Assembly: GCA_900019985.1 (NCBI GenBank)
Contig: FIZM01000002.1
Location: 1 to 59,757, forward strand
Source: an uncultured Clostridia bacterium
GTDB taxonomy: Bacteria > Bacillota > SHA-98 > UBA4971
Direction of reading: 5' to 3'
DNA: 59,757 nucleotides
Of the stretch, positions 6,946 to 14,982 are shown piece after piece (the stretch's first letter is position 1; the number at the start of each line of letters is the position of its first letter). Under the pieces are notes generated by a model. That model was not told the DNA's origin. It was given only the letters and a program-made list of their open reading frames with translations, and made no database searches. Made by a program: the position numbers and the translations under genes.

Positions 6946-8330
6946 GTATGCCTCTTGACCTCGAACCTCTCAAGTTGTATATCTTCGTCCGGACCTATGC
7001 CGGCTTTGCGTCGCGCGATCTCCACTTGCTCCGCAGGACTTTCTATTCCTTCGAGATCAGGCAGGAGCAATCCGCGTCTACGCCCTTTACTGACTATCAC
7101 CCCGTAGACTTTGGGGTCCAGCTCATCAAGGCTGGAAACAGGCTCACTGGGCATTAGGATGTCTACCGAATAGCTAAGCCTGGCAAGCTCCTCTTCTCTG
7201 ACAGGCTGAAACCGCGGGTCTTGAGTCGCAGCGGCGATAGCGTTTTCAATGATCTCCCGGGCCAGGCTGCCTGTGGTCGGCTCTATCGTCCCTATGCAAC
7301 CTCTCAATGCTCCACCTATTGTCAGAGTGCAGAATACCCCTGCTCGCCCCTGGAATTCTTCAGGAATATCTTCGGGAGGGCTTATCTTCTTGCGGGACTT
7401 TACATAAGTTTCAACCGCAGCCCGAGCCAGCCTTACAGGAAAGCTCTCAACACACCTGCCGCCCTGGGCACGTGAATCGCAATTCTCAGTCGACCCTGCT
7501 TCCGGACTGAAGACTACGCACCCGTACCCTACCCCGAATGGGCCTTCATATGACAGCACCTCTGACTTGAAGCCTCTGCCGGATAAAGCCCCAAGTGCAG
7601 TCACCACAGGACGGTAACCACACTCACCTGCTGCCTCCAATAAGGAGTCATCTATGGAAAAGACTCCTTTTACATCAGCATCCTGCAAATACTGAATAAG
7701 TCGTTCATCGAATTCCTTGCCCTCCGGACGATAGCCTGCAGGCGCACCTTCTGTCAGGCGATGGGATAGGTCTCCGCTGGCAACAAGGACAGCCCGCCTT
7801 CCCAGCCTCTCTGCTGCCTTATGGATGGCTTGTCCGAAACGATAAAGCATCTTGCGAGAAAGGAGTGCTGTACCCATAACAACTAACGGGACATCCGGAT
7901 CCAACTCTTCGCTGATAAAATGCATGGGAACGAGAACCCCGTGATCCAGCCTCCTGGGCCTCCTCAGCATGCCTCCGCGCCTTGACTCCAAGATGTCAAC
8001 TGTAACCCCTACCTTACCGGCTTCGTCCGCGATAGATGAAACCAGCTCCAAATCGTTTCTGAAGCTGTATTTAGCTTCGGGAACACCGAACGCGGAAAAA
8101 TCCCCGGAAAGAGGGTCATCAGCCAGAATCGCGATGGAACCAAGGAAGAACGCGGCGTGAGGGCTGATGACAATCACCACGTCAGGTTCGGCACAGCCTA
8201 CACGGCGGGCCAGCTCTTCCATGCCTTTTTGCGTGGCCTTAACAGCGCGGATATCATCTTTACCTATTTCAGGTATGAGAAGAGGCGGATGCGGAGCAAG
8301 GACGCATAGCACCACACCTGTCTGCTTCAT
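6942..8330 (-). CDS. Memo-like / AMMECR1 fusion protein (AmmeMemoRadiSam A+B)
   Basis: A 462-residue protein joining two conserved domains. Residues about 1-275 are a Memo-like domain related to LigB-type ring-opening dioxygenases, with conserved His-rich segments in APHPPLL, SPHA, LDHGVLVPMHF and SGDLSH. Residues about 297-462 are an AMMECR1 domain with the hallmark LRGCIG (342-347). I chose ATG 8330, preceded by GAGGTG at good spacing, over an upstream GTG at 8339 that has no room for a ribosome site. It overlaps amrS by 4 bp. The domains occur as separate genes or fused, always near the radical SAM gene; the shared function is unknown. Confidence 0.92.
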   Translation of the reverse strand: MKQTGVVLCVLAPHPPLLIPEIGKDDIRAVKATQKGMEELARRVGCAEPDVVIVISPHAAFFLGSIAILADDPLSGDFSAFGVPEAKYSFRNDLELVSSIADEAGKVGVTVDILESRRGGMLRRPRRLDHGVLVPMHFISEELDPDVPLVVMGTALLSRKMLYRFGQAIHKAAERLGRRAVLVASGDLSHRLTEGAPAGYRPEGKEFDERLIQYLQDADVKGVFSIDDSLLEAAGECGYRPVVTALGALSGRGFKSEVLSYEGPFGVGYGCVVFSPEAGSTENCDSRAQGGRCVESFPVRLARAAVETYVKSRKKISPPEDIPEEFQGRAGVFCTLTIGGALRGCIGTIEPTTGSLAREIIENAIAAATQDPRFQPVREEELARLSYSVDILMPSEPVSSLDELDPKVYGVIVSKGRRRGLLLPDLEGIESPAEQVEIARRKAGIGPDEDIQLERFEVKRHT

Positions 8331-8469
8331 GGAAACCACACCTCACCCAGGGTAATCCCTTTCATGGAGGACAGTCCCTTCGTAGAAGACGGCCCCTGTC
8401 GTAGGATAATCTCTAATATGCTACGATATTCTGTAAACGGTGAGGTTTTCCCTCTTTACTCCACCCTGG

Positions 8470-8503
8470 AATTGTCTAAACTCTCCTAAAATTGCCCAAA
8501 CTC
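8470..8503. repeat. Tandem 20-bp duplication around the amidase stop codon
   Basis: AATTGTCTAAACTC (8470-8483) and AATTGCCCAAACTC (8490-8503) differ at two of 14 positions and lie 20 bp apart. The second copy contains the last codons and stop of the amidase gene and the first lies just outside it, so it looks like a small duplication of the gene end. Confidence 0.4.
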
Positions 8504-9814
8504 CACGATATCGTAGTTGGGAGGAAGGGGTTCATCGAGGATGATGTGACCTGCTATGGTGGCCGGGATCGCGCCTTCAATGAGAATCCGGACTCCTTTT
8601 ACTCCCGGAATATCTGTCAGGGTATTGACAATGGAGTAGACGGTCAGCTCCTCAGCCCTGCTCCCTCCCCAGTGGTTCTCTTTAAGTTCTTTGCTAAAAT
8701 CAGCGTAAACTACATCGTCAACTATTTTCACTGACCTGAGCAATGTGCCCCGCGGTATAGTAGGACACAGCACACTGCTTCGTGCAGGGCCTTTGATCAG
8801 TTCTTGAACGATTCGGGCAGCGCGCGATTCCAGGTCGCCCACATCTTCTAGGCCGGGGATTTTCCGGACCTCAGGCATGAGATCGTCATCGAAATTGGTA
8901 GGCCCTGCAAAATACAGGGTCACCTCGTTTTCTTCCAGGTTCAAAGCTGCTCTGATTCTCGAAGGCAACGAAGTCAGGCCTTCCATATCCGTGAACCGGC
9001 CTGACAGGTCAGAAACCGGCTTTGCTTCATCACTTTTCCGGGTTTTGTTCTTCTTGTAAGAGTCCACGAGGTAATTGACGGTTCCATGGAAGATGGCCTC
9101 AGCCACCTGTTGTCTGTAGTCAGCTTGAGCAAGCAATGATTCCTCCCTGGGATTCGACAAGAAACCCACTTCTACAATGACTGCAGGCATCGTTGATTTC
9201 CGCAGCACATAGTAATCATCACCGGTTTTTGCCTTGCGTAGGTTCGGACCGAGTCCGCTGACAAGTTCTTTCTGAATGGCAATGGCCAGTTCTTTCGCCT
9301 GATTTGACTTGCTGTGGTAAAAGGTTTGCGCACCGGACCAGACAGGCTCGGGAAAGCTGTTGGCATGAATACTGATGAAAAGATCAGCATTGTGTTCTGT
9401 GGCAAGGGCAACACGGCCTTCCAGGTCAAGCCTTATCCAGCCGCCGCCGGAACTATTGCCCGAGTCTATGAGCCCTTCATCTGAATTCCTAGTTAGAACC
9501 GTATAAACAGCAGCCCTGTTAAACAACTGCGCTAAGCGCAGCCCTATATCCAGAACCACATCCTTCTCCAGGACTCCTGCACGGCCTTTTGCGCCTGCAT
9601 CGATTCCTCCGTGGCCCGGATCGATGACAATAATCTTACCGCAGACTGCTTGAGAGAGAGGGGCATTAACTTGCACTGATACGTAGGTGAGAACAAGGAG
9701 AAATGCCATGGCTACGCCGATCGTTCCCAAAGCGATAAACCAAGCCCGATTTGTCCAGAAGATAACCACCGGCGGCTTCAATAGAAATTCACCCTTTGGA
9801 ACGCGCCGTGACAA
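8486..9814 (-). CDS. N-acetylmuramoyl-L-alanine amidase with GerMN domain
   Basis: A 442-residue cell-envelope hydrolase. A transmembrane anchor or uncleaved signal spans about residues 24-48. It is followed by an Amidase_3 catalytic domain (about 59-255) with the zinc-site motifs IDPGHGG (His68), a conserved Glu after VLEKD, SIHANSF and the catalytic EVGFLSN. A linker leads to a C-terminal GerMN domain (about 295-440), found in GerM and other sporulation or germination proteins. Together this suggests a peptidoglycan amidase of the CwlD/AmiC type acting outside the membrane, possibly in spore cortex or septal peptidoglycan processing. The start is a TTG at 9814 with GAGGG about 11 nt upstream, so it is only moderately certain. 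Confidence 0.9.
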   Translation of the reverse strand: MSRRVPKGEFLLKPPVVIFWTNRAWFIALGTIGVAMAFLLVLTYVSVQVNAPLSQAVCGKIIVIDPGHGGIDAGAKGRAGVLEKDVVLDIGLRLAQLFNRAAVYTVLTRNSDEGLIDSGNSSGGGWIRLDLEGRVALATEHNADLFISIHANSFPEPVWSGAQTFYHSKSNQAKELAIAIQKELVSGLGPNLRKAKTGDDYYVLRKSTMPAVIVEVGFLSNPREESLLAQADYRQQVAEAIFHGTVNYLVDSYKKNKTRKSDEAKPVSDLSGRFTDMEGLTSLPSRIRAALNLEENEVTLYFAGPTNFDDDLMPEVRKIPGLEDVGDLESRAARIVQELIKGPARSSVLCPTIPRGTLLRSVKIVDDVVYADFSKELKENHWGGSRAEELTVYSIVNTLTDIPGVKGVRILIEGAIPATIAGHIILDEPLPPNYDIVEFGQF

Positions 9815-9872
9815 GAGAAAGAAAGCCCTCTTTAGGCGAACAGCTCCAATAACATAATTATGCGGGTACTAC

Positions 9873-10487
9873 CTAGTCAAGACCGCCACCGGTATTTGCT
9901 CCTTTCATAACCCGGTAGCCTCCGCCTTTCTCAATTTCCAAGGCCACGTCGAAAACCTCTGACATATGCTTTAGGATGCTCTTTGATCCTTGTTTCGTAC
10001 GGGCCACGACAAGGAGGCTTCCACCAGGCTTCAGGAATTCCCTTGCCTCGGCGATTAAGGAAAATACCACTGATTTACCTGCTCGAATCGGGGGATTACA
10101 TAAAACCAGATCGAATCTCATGCCGCGCACAGGCCGAAACCCGTCACCACACAAAACCTTTGTGTTTGCCACGCGGTTTAGCACAGCGTTTTCCCGGGCA
10201 AGTTCACATGCTCTCTCATTTACATCTACCATTATCACTTCTGACTCAGGTGCAAGCTTAGCAGCTACAATACCTATCGGTCCGTAGCCGCACCCGAGGT
10301 CTAAGATCTGATTTGCCCCGTCAAGATCCATTGCGTCTATGAGAAGCCTTGTTCCGCGGTCGAGTTTTCCCCTTGAGAATACGCCCCTGTCTGTCCTGAA
10401 TATGAACGGTATGCCCCGGATTTCAACTGAAATCTCTTTTATCGCCCGCTGGGAACCGGGCTTTTCTGTGAAGTAGTGCTCCGCCAA
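9873..10487 (-). CDS. RsmC-like class I methyltransferase
   Basis: A 204-residue SAM-dependent methyltransferase with motif I DLGCGYGP (63-70) and the NPPI catalytic motif (131-134) typical of N2-guanine or N-base methylation. The single-domain length matches the RsmC C-terminal half and the Bacillus YbxB-type proteins, so 16S rRNA guanine methylation is the likely role. The start is TTG at 10487, preceded by GGTGGTGAT, an excellent match to the anti-Shine-Dalgarno, at good spacing inside the end of nadE. The genes overlap by 49 nt. Precise target is not proven by sequence. Confidence 0.85.
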   Translation of the reverse strand: MAEHYFTEKPGSQRAIKEISVEIRGIPFIFRTDRGVFSRGKLDRGTRLLIDAMDLDGANQILDLGCGYGPIGIVAAKLAPESEVIMVDVNERACELARENAVLNRVANTKVLCGDGFRPVRGMRFDLVLCNPPIRAGKSVVFSLIAEAREFLKPGGSLLVVARTKQGSKSILKHMSEVFDVALEIEKGGGYRVMKGANTGGGLD

Positions 10488-11323
10488 TAGCGATAATCAC
10501 CACCTATGCCTCTTCTTTGCAACCTGGGCAAAGCAGGCATCTTTGTCTTGAATTTGTTGCTGCGAATACGAGCCCTGACTGCATCGAGAAAATCACGGTC
10601 AAAGCCTATCTTAAGCAATTCTTGTTTGGTCCTGCGCTCCTCTATCATCAGATATAGGAGTTTATCCAGATCGTCGTAGGTAAAGCCCAAATCCTCCTCG
10701 TCAGTCTGGCCTACCCAAAAATCCGCGCTGGGGGGTTTTGTCACGATATTCTCAGGCACTCCAAGATATCTTGCGTATGCGCGGATCTGCGTCTTATAAA
10801 GGTCGCCCAAAGGATCAAAGGCAAATGCAAGGTCGCCATGGAGGGTTCCATACCCGAGAAGGAGTTCAGTCTTGTTGCTTGTTCCTATGACAAGGCCGGA
10901 TATAGCCGCAGACAGGTCATAAAGTAGAATCATCCTTTGCCTTGCCATTATGTTGCCCAGCCTGACCTTATCCGGTTCCTCGCCTGTAGCGGCAAAAAGT
11001 GCACGATAGCAGTTATCAACGACTTCTGTAATATCAATGGTAACGCTTGGAAGCCCGAGAAGATCTCTGACAGTTTCTGCATCCTTGAGCACCTCAGGCC
11101 CGGTAGTATTGTACGGAAGGATCGCTGCAAGGACATTATCTGAGCCCAAAGCGTCAACTAGAAGAAACGCCAGAACTGCAGAGTCAAGGCCTCCTGAAAG
11201 GCCGAATACGGCTTTCTTCAGCCGTGCCTTGGACATTTGATCTTTTACGAATTCAACAAGGGTTTCATGGACGTACTCCTGATCGAGTTCGAGGCCTGGG
11301 ACGTCAATAAATGAATATAGCAT
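10439..11323 (-). CDS. nadE: NH3-dependent NAD synthetase
   Basis: Final step of NAD synthesis: amidation of nicotinate adenine dinucleotide with ATP. At 294 residues it is the short form lacking a glutaminase domain, so ammonia is the likely nitrogen source. The ATP-pyrophosphatase loop SGGLDS is at 43-48 and the nucleotide/NaAD-binding segment GTSNKTELLLGYGTLHGD is intact. It lies 24 bp after the enoyl-CoA hydratase gene and overlaps the methyltransferase gene that follows. The C-terminal tail of about 20 residues in the overlap looks less conserved than the rest. Confidence 0.94.
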   Translation of the reverse strand: MLYSFIDVPGLELDQEYVHETLVEFVKDQMSKARLKKAVFGLSGGLDSAVLAFLLVDALGSDNVLAAILPYNTTGPEVLKDAETVRDLLGLPSVTIDITEVVDNCYRALFAATGEEPDKVRLGNIMARQRMILLYDLSAAISGLVIGTSNKTELLLGYGTLHGDLAFAFDPLGDLYKTQIRAYARYLGVPENIVTKPPSADFWVGQTDEEDLGFTYDDLDKLLYLMIEERRTKQELLKIGFDRDFLDAVRARIRSNKFKTKMPALPRLQRRGIGGDYRYWRSTTSQKSPVPSGR

Positions 11324-11346
11324 GCTAAATACCTCTCTTAGGTCTC

Positions 11347-12174
11347 TTATTTCCCTGTAAATTGAGGCTTGCGCTTCTCAATAAATGCCAAGGTCCCTTC
11401 CTTCATATCTTCTGATGAACACAGCTTAGCAAAGCATTCTTCTTCCAGCTTCAGCCCTTCCTCGAAAGACATTGCAAGGCCCTCGTCAATAGCCTGTTTT
11501 GCCATCTTTATTGCAAGAGGTGCTTTATCCAGGATAGTCTTTGCAAGCTCTATACAAGTATTCTCCAACTCTTCATCAGGCACCACCCGGTTCACCAGGC
11601 CTATTCTCAAAGCTTCATCAGCAGTTATTATGCGGCCTGTAAATATCATGTCCCTGGCACGCGCTGCACCAATGAGCCTCGGCAACCTCTGGGTTCCGCC
11701 CCATCCCGGGATTATTCCGAGATTTACTTCGGGTAGTCCGAATCTTGCGCTTTGAGATGCAATCCTGATATCACAGCAAAGGGCAAGCTCCATGCCGCCG
11801 CCGAAACAAGCCCCTAAAACCCCGGCAATCACAGGCCATGGGAAACTTGCGATTTGGCTTGAGATTTCGTGTCCCCTTTTTGAAAGGTTTCTGCCTGTTT
11901 CCGATGTAAGCCTGTGAATCTCGCGGATATCCGCTCCGGCAGCAAACGCTTTCTTCCCTCCGCCTCTTATTATCACCACCATAGGTTCAGTGCGGTTTTC
12001 CAATCCCCGAAACACACTTGAGAGTTGGATTAATGTATCAAGGGTCAACGCGTTTACAGGAGGCCTGTCAATAGTAATGTGCGCCACACCGTCGTCATAA
12101 GTCAACTTCACACCCTTTGACTCCGCTGACTCCACAGGTGACACCTCCCTGGCTAATCCATATATGTCAGGCAT
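11347..12174 (-). CDS. Enoyl-CoA hydratase/isomerase (crotonase) family protein
   Basis: A 275-residue crotonase-fold enzyme. The oxyanion-hole segment AFAAGADIREI and both catalytic glutamates (E129 in GGGMELAL, E149 in LPEVNLGIIPG) of true enoyl-CoA hydratases are present, so hydration of trans-2-enoyl-CoA (for example crotonyl-CoA) is the best guess. No other beta-oxidation or butyrate genes are nearby, so the pathway is open. I start it at ATG 12174, which has GAGGG 9 nt upstream and follows the stop of the preceding gene by one base. A GTG at 12198 would only extend into that gene. The N-terminal 20 residues are an unusual polar extension. Confidence 0.9.
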   Translation of the reverse strand: MPDIYGLAREVSPVESAESKGVKLTYDDGVAHITIDRPPVNALTLDTLIQLSSVFRGLENRTEPMVVIIRGGGKKAFAAGADIREIHRLTSETGRNLSKRGHEISSQIASFPWPVIAGVLGACFGGGMELALCCDIRIASQSARFGLPEVNLGIIPGWGGTQRLPRLIGAARARDMIFTGRIITADEALRIGLVNRVVPDEELENTCIELAKTILDKAPLAIKMAKQAIDEGLAMSFEEGLKLEEECFAKLCSSEDMKEGTLAFIEKRKPQFTGK

Positions 12175-12175
12175 A

Positions 12176-12697
12176 TCAATATGCCCTCGACACCTCACTG
12201 ATTGCCTGGAGTTTGATCAATCCTACTTCTGTGTTGACAGCGAACATGAGCCCGAAAACTCTGTCAGGCACGGTAAAAGCGTACTTTGCTCTGATCTTCT
12301 GACCGGGATTGATCTGTCTCATCCAAAGAGACTGATCTCGGGTCACATAGTAGACGCTGGTGCTGCTGGGAATGTAAATCTGCCCGCCTCTGTCTATCAA
12401 ACGCAGGTCTTCACTGAGGATTACGAAGCGGGAGTTATTCTCGATAGAGATATCTACAACGAGGAGGTCATTGCTCCAAAACACCGCGTCTTCCACATTG
12501 ATTTTCACAGTCCAACGAAGAGTTGCCAGATCCCAGTGCAACCTTGCCTGTTCCAAAAGATCTTGGGCGCCGGGTATGATCCCAGGGTAACGGATGACAG
12601 CTACGGAGACTGCCAGTGCTGCCACAACTACACCAACAACAAGCTGAGTTATGATCTGTCTCTGCCGTCTCACTTGGCGTGGCACGTACGGTCTCAA
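12176..12697 (-). CDS. Membrane-anchored protein with DUF4352-like domain
   Basis: A 173-residue hypothetical protein. A basic N-terminus is followed by one transmembrane helix (about residues 17-38) and then an extracytoplasmic domain of about 120 residues. That domain looks like an immunoglobulin-type beta-sandwich of the DUF4352 kind: alternating strands around ENNSRF, LRLIDRGGQIY and a late PGQKIRAKYAFTVPD. Such domains are usually extracellular and of unknown role. The TTG start at 12697 has GGGGG 7 nt upstream. It overlaps a small basic ORF on one side and abuts the enoyl-CoA hydratase on the other. The family assignment is by pattern only. Confidence 0.7.
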   Translation of the reverse strand: MRPYVPRQVRRQRQIITQLVVGVVVAALAVSVAVIRYPGIIPGAQDLLEQARLHWDLATLRWTVKINVEDAVFWSNDLLVVDISIENNSRFVILSEDLRLIDRGGQIYIPSSTSVYYVTRDQSLWMRQINPGQKIRAKYAFTVPDRVFGLMFAVNTEVGLIKLQAISEVSRAY

Positions 12698-12819
12698 ACG
12701 ATGACCCCCAAACGTCGAGAAGTCAGTCTAAAGGTTATTTTTCGAGGTCTTCCGTGTGATCTCCTCCCAAACCTTTTCCGTCGCGGCACGACAAGTCCGT
12801 AGCATAGTGGCAGAAACAT
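12694..12819 (-). CDS. Possible 41-aa basic small protein
   Basis: ATG at 12819 has GAGGAG exactly 7 nt upstream, and the stop TGA overlaps the TTG start of the membrane-anchored protein that follows. The 41-residue product has a short hydrophobic start and then a strongly basic stretch with about a dozen Arg/Lys. It lies just after the ribosomal operon terminator. I recognise no family. The ribosome site and stop/start overlap favour expression; the length and lack of a clear promoter argue for caution. Confidence 0.35.
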   Translation of the reverse strand: MFLPLCYGLVVPRRKRFGRRSHGRPRKITFRLTSRRLGVIV

Positions 12820-12878
12820 AGGAAAGCTCCTCACAAAGCTTAATGCAAGCGCCATTGCGTAAAAGCAGTATAAACAAC

Positions 12879-12919
12879 AAAAAAACCGGCCGCAAAATCC
12901 ATAGCAGGAAAGCGTCCGG
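12879..12919 (-). terminator. Rho-independent terminator after rpsI
   Basis: On the minus strand CCGGACGC (12912-12919) pairs with GCGGCCGG (12886-12893) with one A-G mismatch, across an 18-nt loop, and is followed at once by seven T residues (12879-12885). It closes the ribosomal protein cluster about 60 nt after the rpsI stop. Confidence 0.85.
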
Positions 12920-12980
12920 CATTTAAGCTAGAAGTAGAAAAGCATATGCTTAACCGTATGGCTCAAAACTCAGAGCAAAC

Positions 12981-13388
12981 TTATCTCTTAGAGTACTGCG
13001 GAGCCCTACGGGCCTTCTTAAGTCCGTACTTGTGACGCTCCTTCATACGTGGGTCACGCGTCAGGAGCCCGGCCTTTTTCAGTGGCGTACGAAGATCCGG
13101 ATTGTACAGCTGCAAGGCTCTGGCTATGCCGTGCCTAACTGCACCTGCCTGACCTGATACTCCTCCGCCTTGGACTCTCACAATAATATCAAACTTGTCC
13201 GCTGAGTCAGTAACGACAAGGGGTTGACGAACAATAATATTAAGAATCTTTCGCCCGAAGTATTCAGAGACCGGTTTCCCGTTTACAATTATCTCTCCAC
13301 GCCCTGGCTTTAATCGCACTCTGGCGACTGAATGTTTACGTCTGCCGGTAGCCTGCACCACTTCCTGGCGTGTCTGTGCTAAATCCAT
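12981..13388 (-). CDS. rpsI: 30S ribosomal protein S9
   Basis: A 135-residue S9 whose C-terminal tail reaches the P-site tRNA in the small subunit. The conserved [14 protein letters not shown] segment and the terminal PQYSKR are intact. A short N-terminal extension precedes the core. The ATG follows AAGGAGG. It is co-transcribed with rplM 42 bp upstream, the pairing seen in almost all bacteria, and is the last gene before the terminator at 12879. Confidence 0.98.
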   Translation of the reverse strand: MDLAQTRQEVVQATGRRKHSVARVRLKPGRGEIIVNGKPVSEYFGRKILNIIVRQPLVVTDSADKFDIIVRVQGGGVSGQAGAVRHGIARALQLYNPDLRTPLKKAGLLTRDPRMKERHKYGLKKARRAPQYSKR

Positions 13389-13430
13389 GCCTTACCCTCC
13401 TTCGTTCCGAATAAACGCTGCATAGGCTCG

Positions 13431-13865
13431 TTAACCCTCGATCTCGAGGGGTTCCGGTTGCTGCGCAGCATGGGGATGACTAGGTCCCCTATAGACCTTC
13501 AGCTTACGCCTAAGCTTACGGCCGAGCCGGTTCTTAGGCAGCATGCCTTTGACTGCATGCTCAATCACAGCCTCCGGCTTTCTGGCAAGCATATCTTCAA
13601 GAGAGACAGCTCTAAAGCCACCCGGATACCCGCTGTGCCTGTAGTACATTTTCTGCCGCATCTTATCCCCGGTCACTCTGACTTTTTCTGCATTAACCAC
13701 TATCACATAGTCGCCCATGTCCAAGTGTGGGCTGTAAGAAGGTTTATGTTTGCCCCGAAGTACACTTGCCACCTGGCTTGCCAGCCTGCCGAGAGTCTTG
13801 CCCTCAGCGTCAACCATATACCACCGGCCATCTGTGCCTTGGGGACTTAGTCCGCCACGAGCCAT
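13431..13865 (-). CDS. rplM: 50S ribosomal protein L13
   Basis: A 144-residue early-assembly protein of the large subunit. [16 protein letters not shown] near the start and [10 protein letters not shown] in the C-terminal half are diagnostic. Two adjacent ATGs (13868 and 13865) follow GAGGAGG; the second has the better 8-nt spacing and is used here. The frame is open further upstream, but a promoter lies there (13934-13962), so a longer protein is not expected. Preceded by a structured leader that may give autogenous control. Confidence 0.97.
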   Translation of the reverse strand: MARGGLSPQGTDGRWYMVDAEGKTLGRLASQVASVLRGKHKPSYSPHLDMGDYVIVVNAEKVRVTGDKMRQKMYYRHSGYPGGFRAVSLEDMLARKPEAVIEHAVKGMLPKNRLGRKLRRKLKVYRGPSHPHAAQQPEPLEIEG

Positions 13866-13877
13866 CATTGTATCCTC

Positions 13878-13931
13878 CTCGTGAAATCTCTGAACATCAA
13901 TAAAGTAAATACGGGCATCAAGCCCCACGAG
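13878..13931 (-). promoter_or_regulatory. L13-leader-like structured 5' UTR of rplM
   Basis: In the minus-strand transcript CTCGTG (from plus 13926-13931) can pair with CACGAG (13878-13883), which directly abuts the GAGG ribosome site of rplM. A GGGC-TTGAT-GCCC hairpin sits inside. The position and outline resemble the L13 leader of Firmicutes, in which L13 is thought to bind its own mRNA. The assignment is by structure seen by eye, not by model search. Confidence 0.5.
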
Positions 13932-13933
13932 TT

Positions 13934-13962
13934 ATTCTAATACAGCACTATCCGAGTGTCAA
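13934..13962 (-). promoter_or_regulatory. Promoter of rplM-rpsI
   Basis: TTGACA (13957-13962) and TAGAAT (13934-13939) are separated by 17 nt, close to the sigma-A consensus. It overlaps the very end of truA, so rplM-rpsI can be transcribed separately from the genes upstream. Confidence 0.8.
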
Positions 13963-13964
13963 GA

Positions 13965-14840
13965 TCATCCATTACCAAAGCTGTTTATGTCGTTGTTGTA
14001 GTCAACCTTAATCAGACAGAGGCCGTAGGCAGGAGCAGTAGGCCCCGCAAGCCTTCTGTCCCGGGCATCCCTTATCTTCAAGACATCGTCAGGGGATAGT
14101 TTCCCCAGGCCGACTTGAAGAAGTGTACCTACTATTGTCCTCACCATGTTGTACAGAAATCCGTTAGCCTCAATCCGAATCCTCAGGATAGGGTCATCAC
14201 ATGTTATGATCTCAAGCCTCTTCACGTTACGTGTGAATGTCTTAGCACTTCCTCCCGAAGATGCGAATGAGCGAAAATCATGAATCCCCACCAAATACCC
14301 GGCAGCTTCCTTCATTTCTTCCACGTTCAACCTGGCATTTACATGGCAGGTATAGTTGCGTGTAAACACTGACTGCACAGGCCTAGTATCAATAGAATAC
14401 TCATAAGTTTTCCAGCGCGCATCAAACCTGGCATGAAACGTCCAGGGGACCTCCTCTGCGCACACTACACGAATATCCCGAGGCAACACGCTGTTCAGAG
14501 CAGGCACGAACTTATCTACAGGGATCCCGGCACGCGTCTTGAAGTTGACTACCTGCCCCAGGGCGTGAACACCTGTATCTGTTCGTCCCGATGCTATTAC
14601 ATGGGAGAAGCTTTTCGTAACAGTCTCTATGGCAGCCTCTAAGGCAGCCTGAATAGTAGGGAGGTCTTTTTGGCGCTGAAAACCGTAATACCGGGTTCCG
14701 TCATATTCTACTACCAGTTTTATGTTCCGCGCTCCATCCGGCTGCTCCTGTACGTCTGCCTTCCGGATTCCCGGTGTTATTCTCCCTGTAAGTTCTTGGC
14801 TGTTCCTATCTATTCCGGCGCTGTTATTGTCGGCTTTCAT
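13965..14840 (-). CDS. truA: tRNA pseudouridine(38-40) synthase
   Basis: Isomerises uridines 38-40 in the anticodon arm of many tRNAs. The catalytic aspartate is D88 in ASGRTDTGVHA. The product of 291 residues is about 40 longer than usual because of a polar N-terminal extension before the family start at NIKLVVEYDGTRYYGFQRQ. I chose ATG 14840, which has AGGCGG 7 nt upstream, over an in-frame codon at 14879. Position after ecfT and before rplM-rpsI is standard in Firmicutes. Confidence 0.95.
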   Translation of the reverse strand: MKADNNSAGIDRNSQELTGRITPGIRKADVQEQPDGARNIKLVVEYDGTRYYGFQRQKDLPTIQAALEAAIETVTKSFSHVIASGRTDTGVHALGQVVNFKTRAGIPVDKFVPALNSVLPRDIRVVCAEEVPWTFHARFDARWKTYEYSIDTRPVQSVFTRNYTCHVNARLNVEEMKEAAGYLVGIHDFRSFASSGGSAKTFTRNVKRLEIITCDDPILRIRIEANGFLYNMVRTIVGTLLQVGLGKLSPDDVLKIRDARDRRLAGPTAPAYGLCLIKVDYNNDINSFGNG

Positions 14841-14982
14841 TACTAAACCGCCTGCCTGGATCCGGTCACTATCACACATTCAAACCTCTCGGTAGCTGCC
14901 GATTCTGCCGGACACGGCACATCCTCCGCACATTGTGAGGACAGACAAAGTTGTTTCAGTGAAGTGCGTGTCACCTTACAGC

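Noticed and set aside
12164-12802. Plus-strand 212-codon ORF
   Set aside because: Fully antisense to the membrane-anchored protein gene, no ribosome site, and composition typical of a shadow frame.
12728-12922. Minus-strand 64-codon ORF after rpsI
   Set aside because: Its start codon and first codons lie in the stem of the T-tailed terminator at 12879-12919 and it has no ribosome site; a better small ORF exists in another frame (12694-12819).
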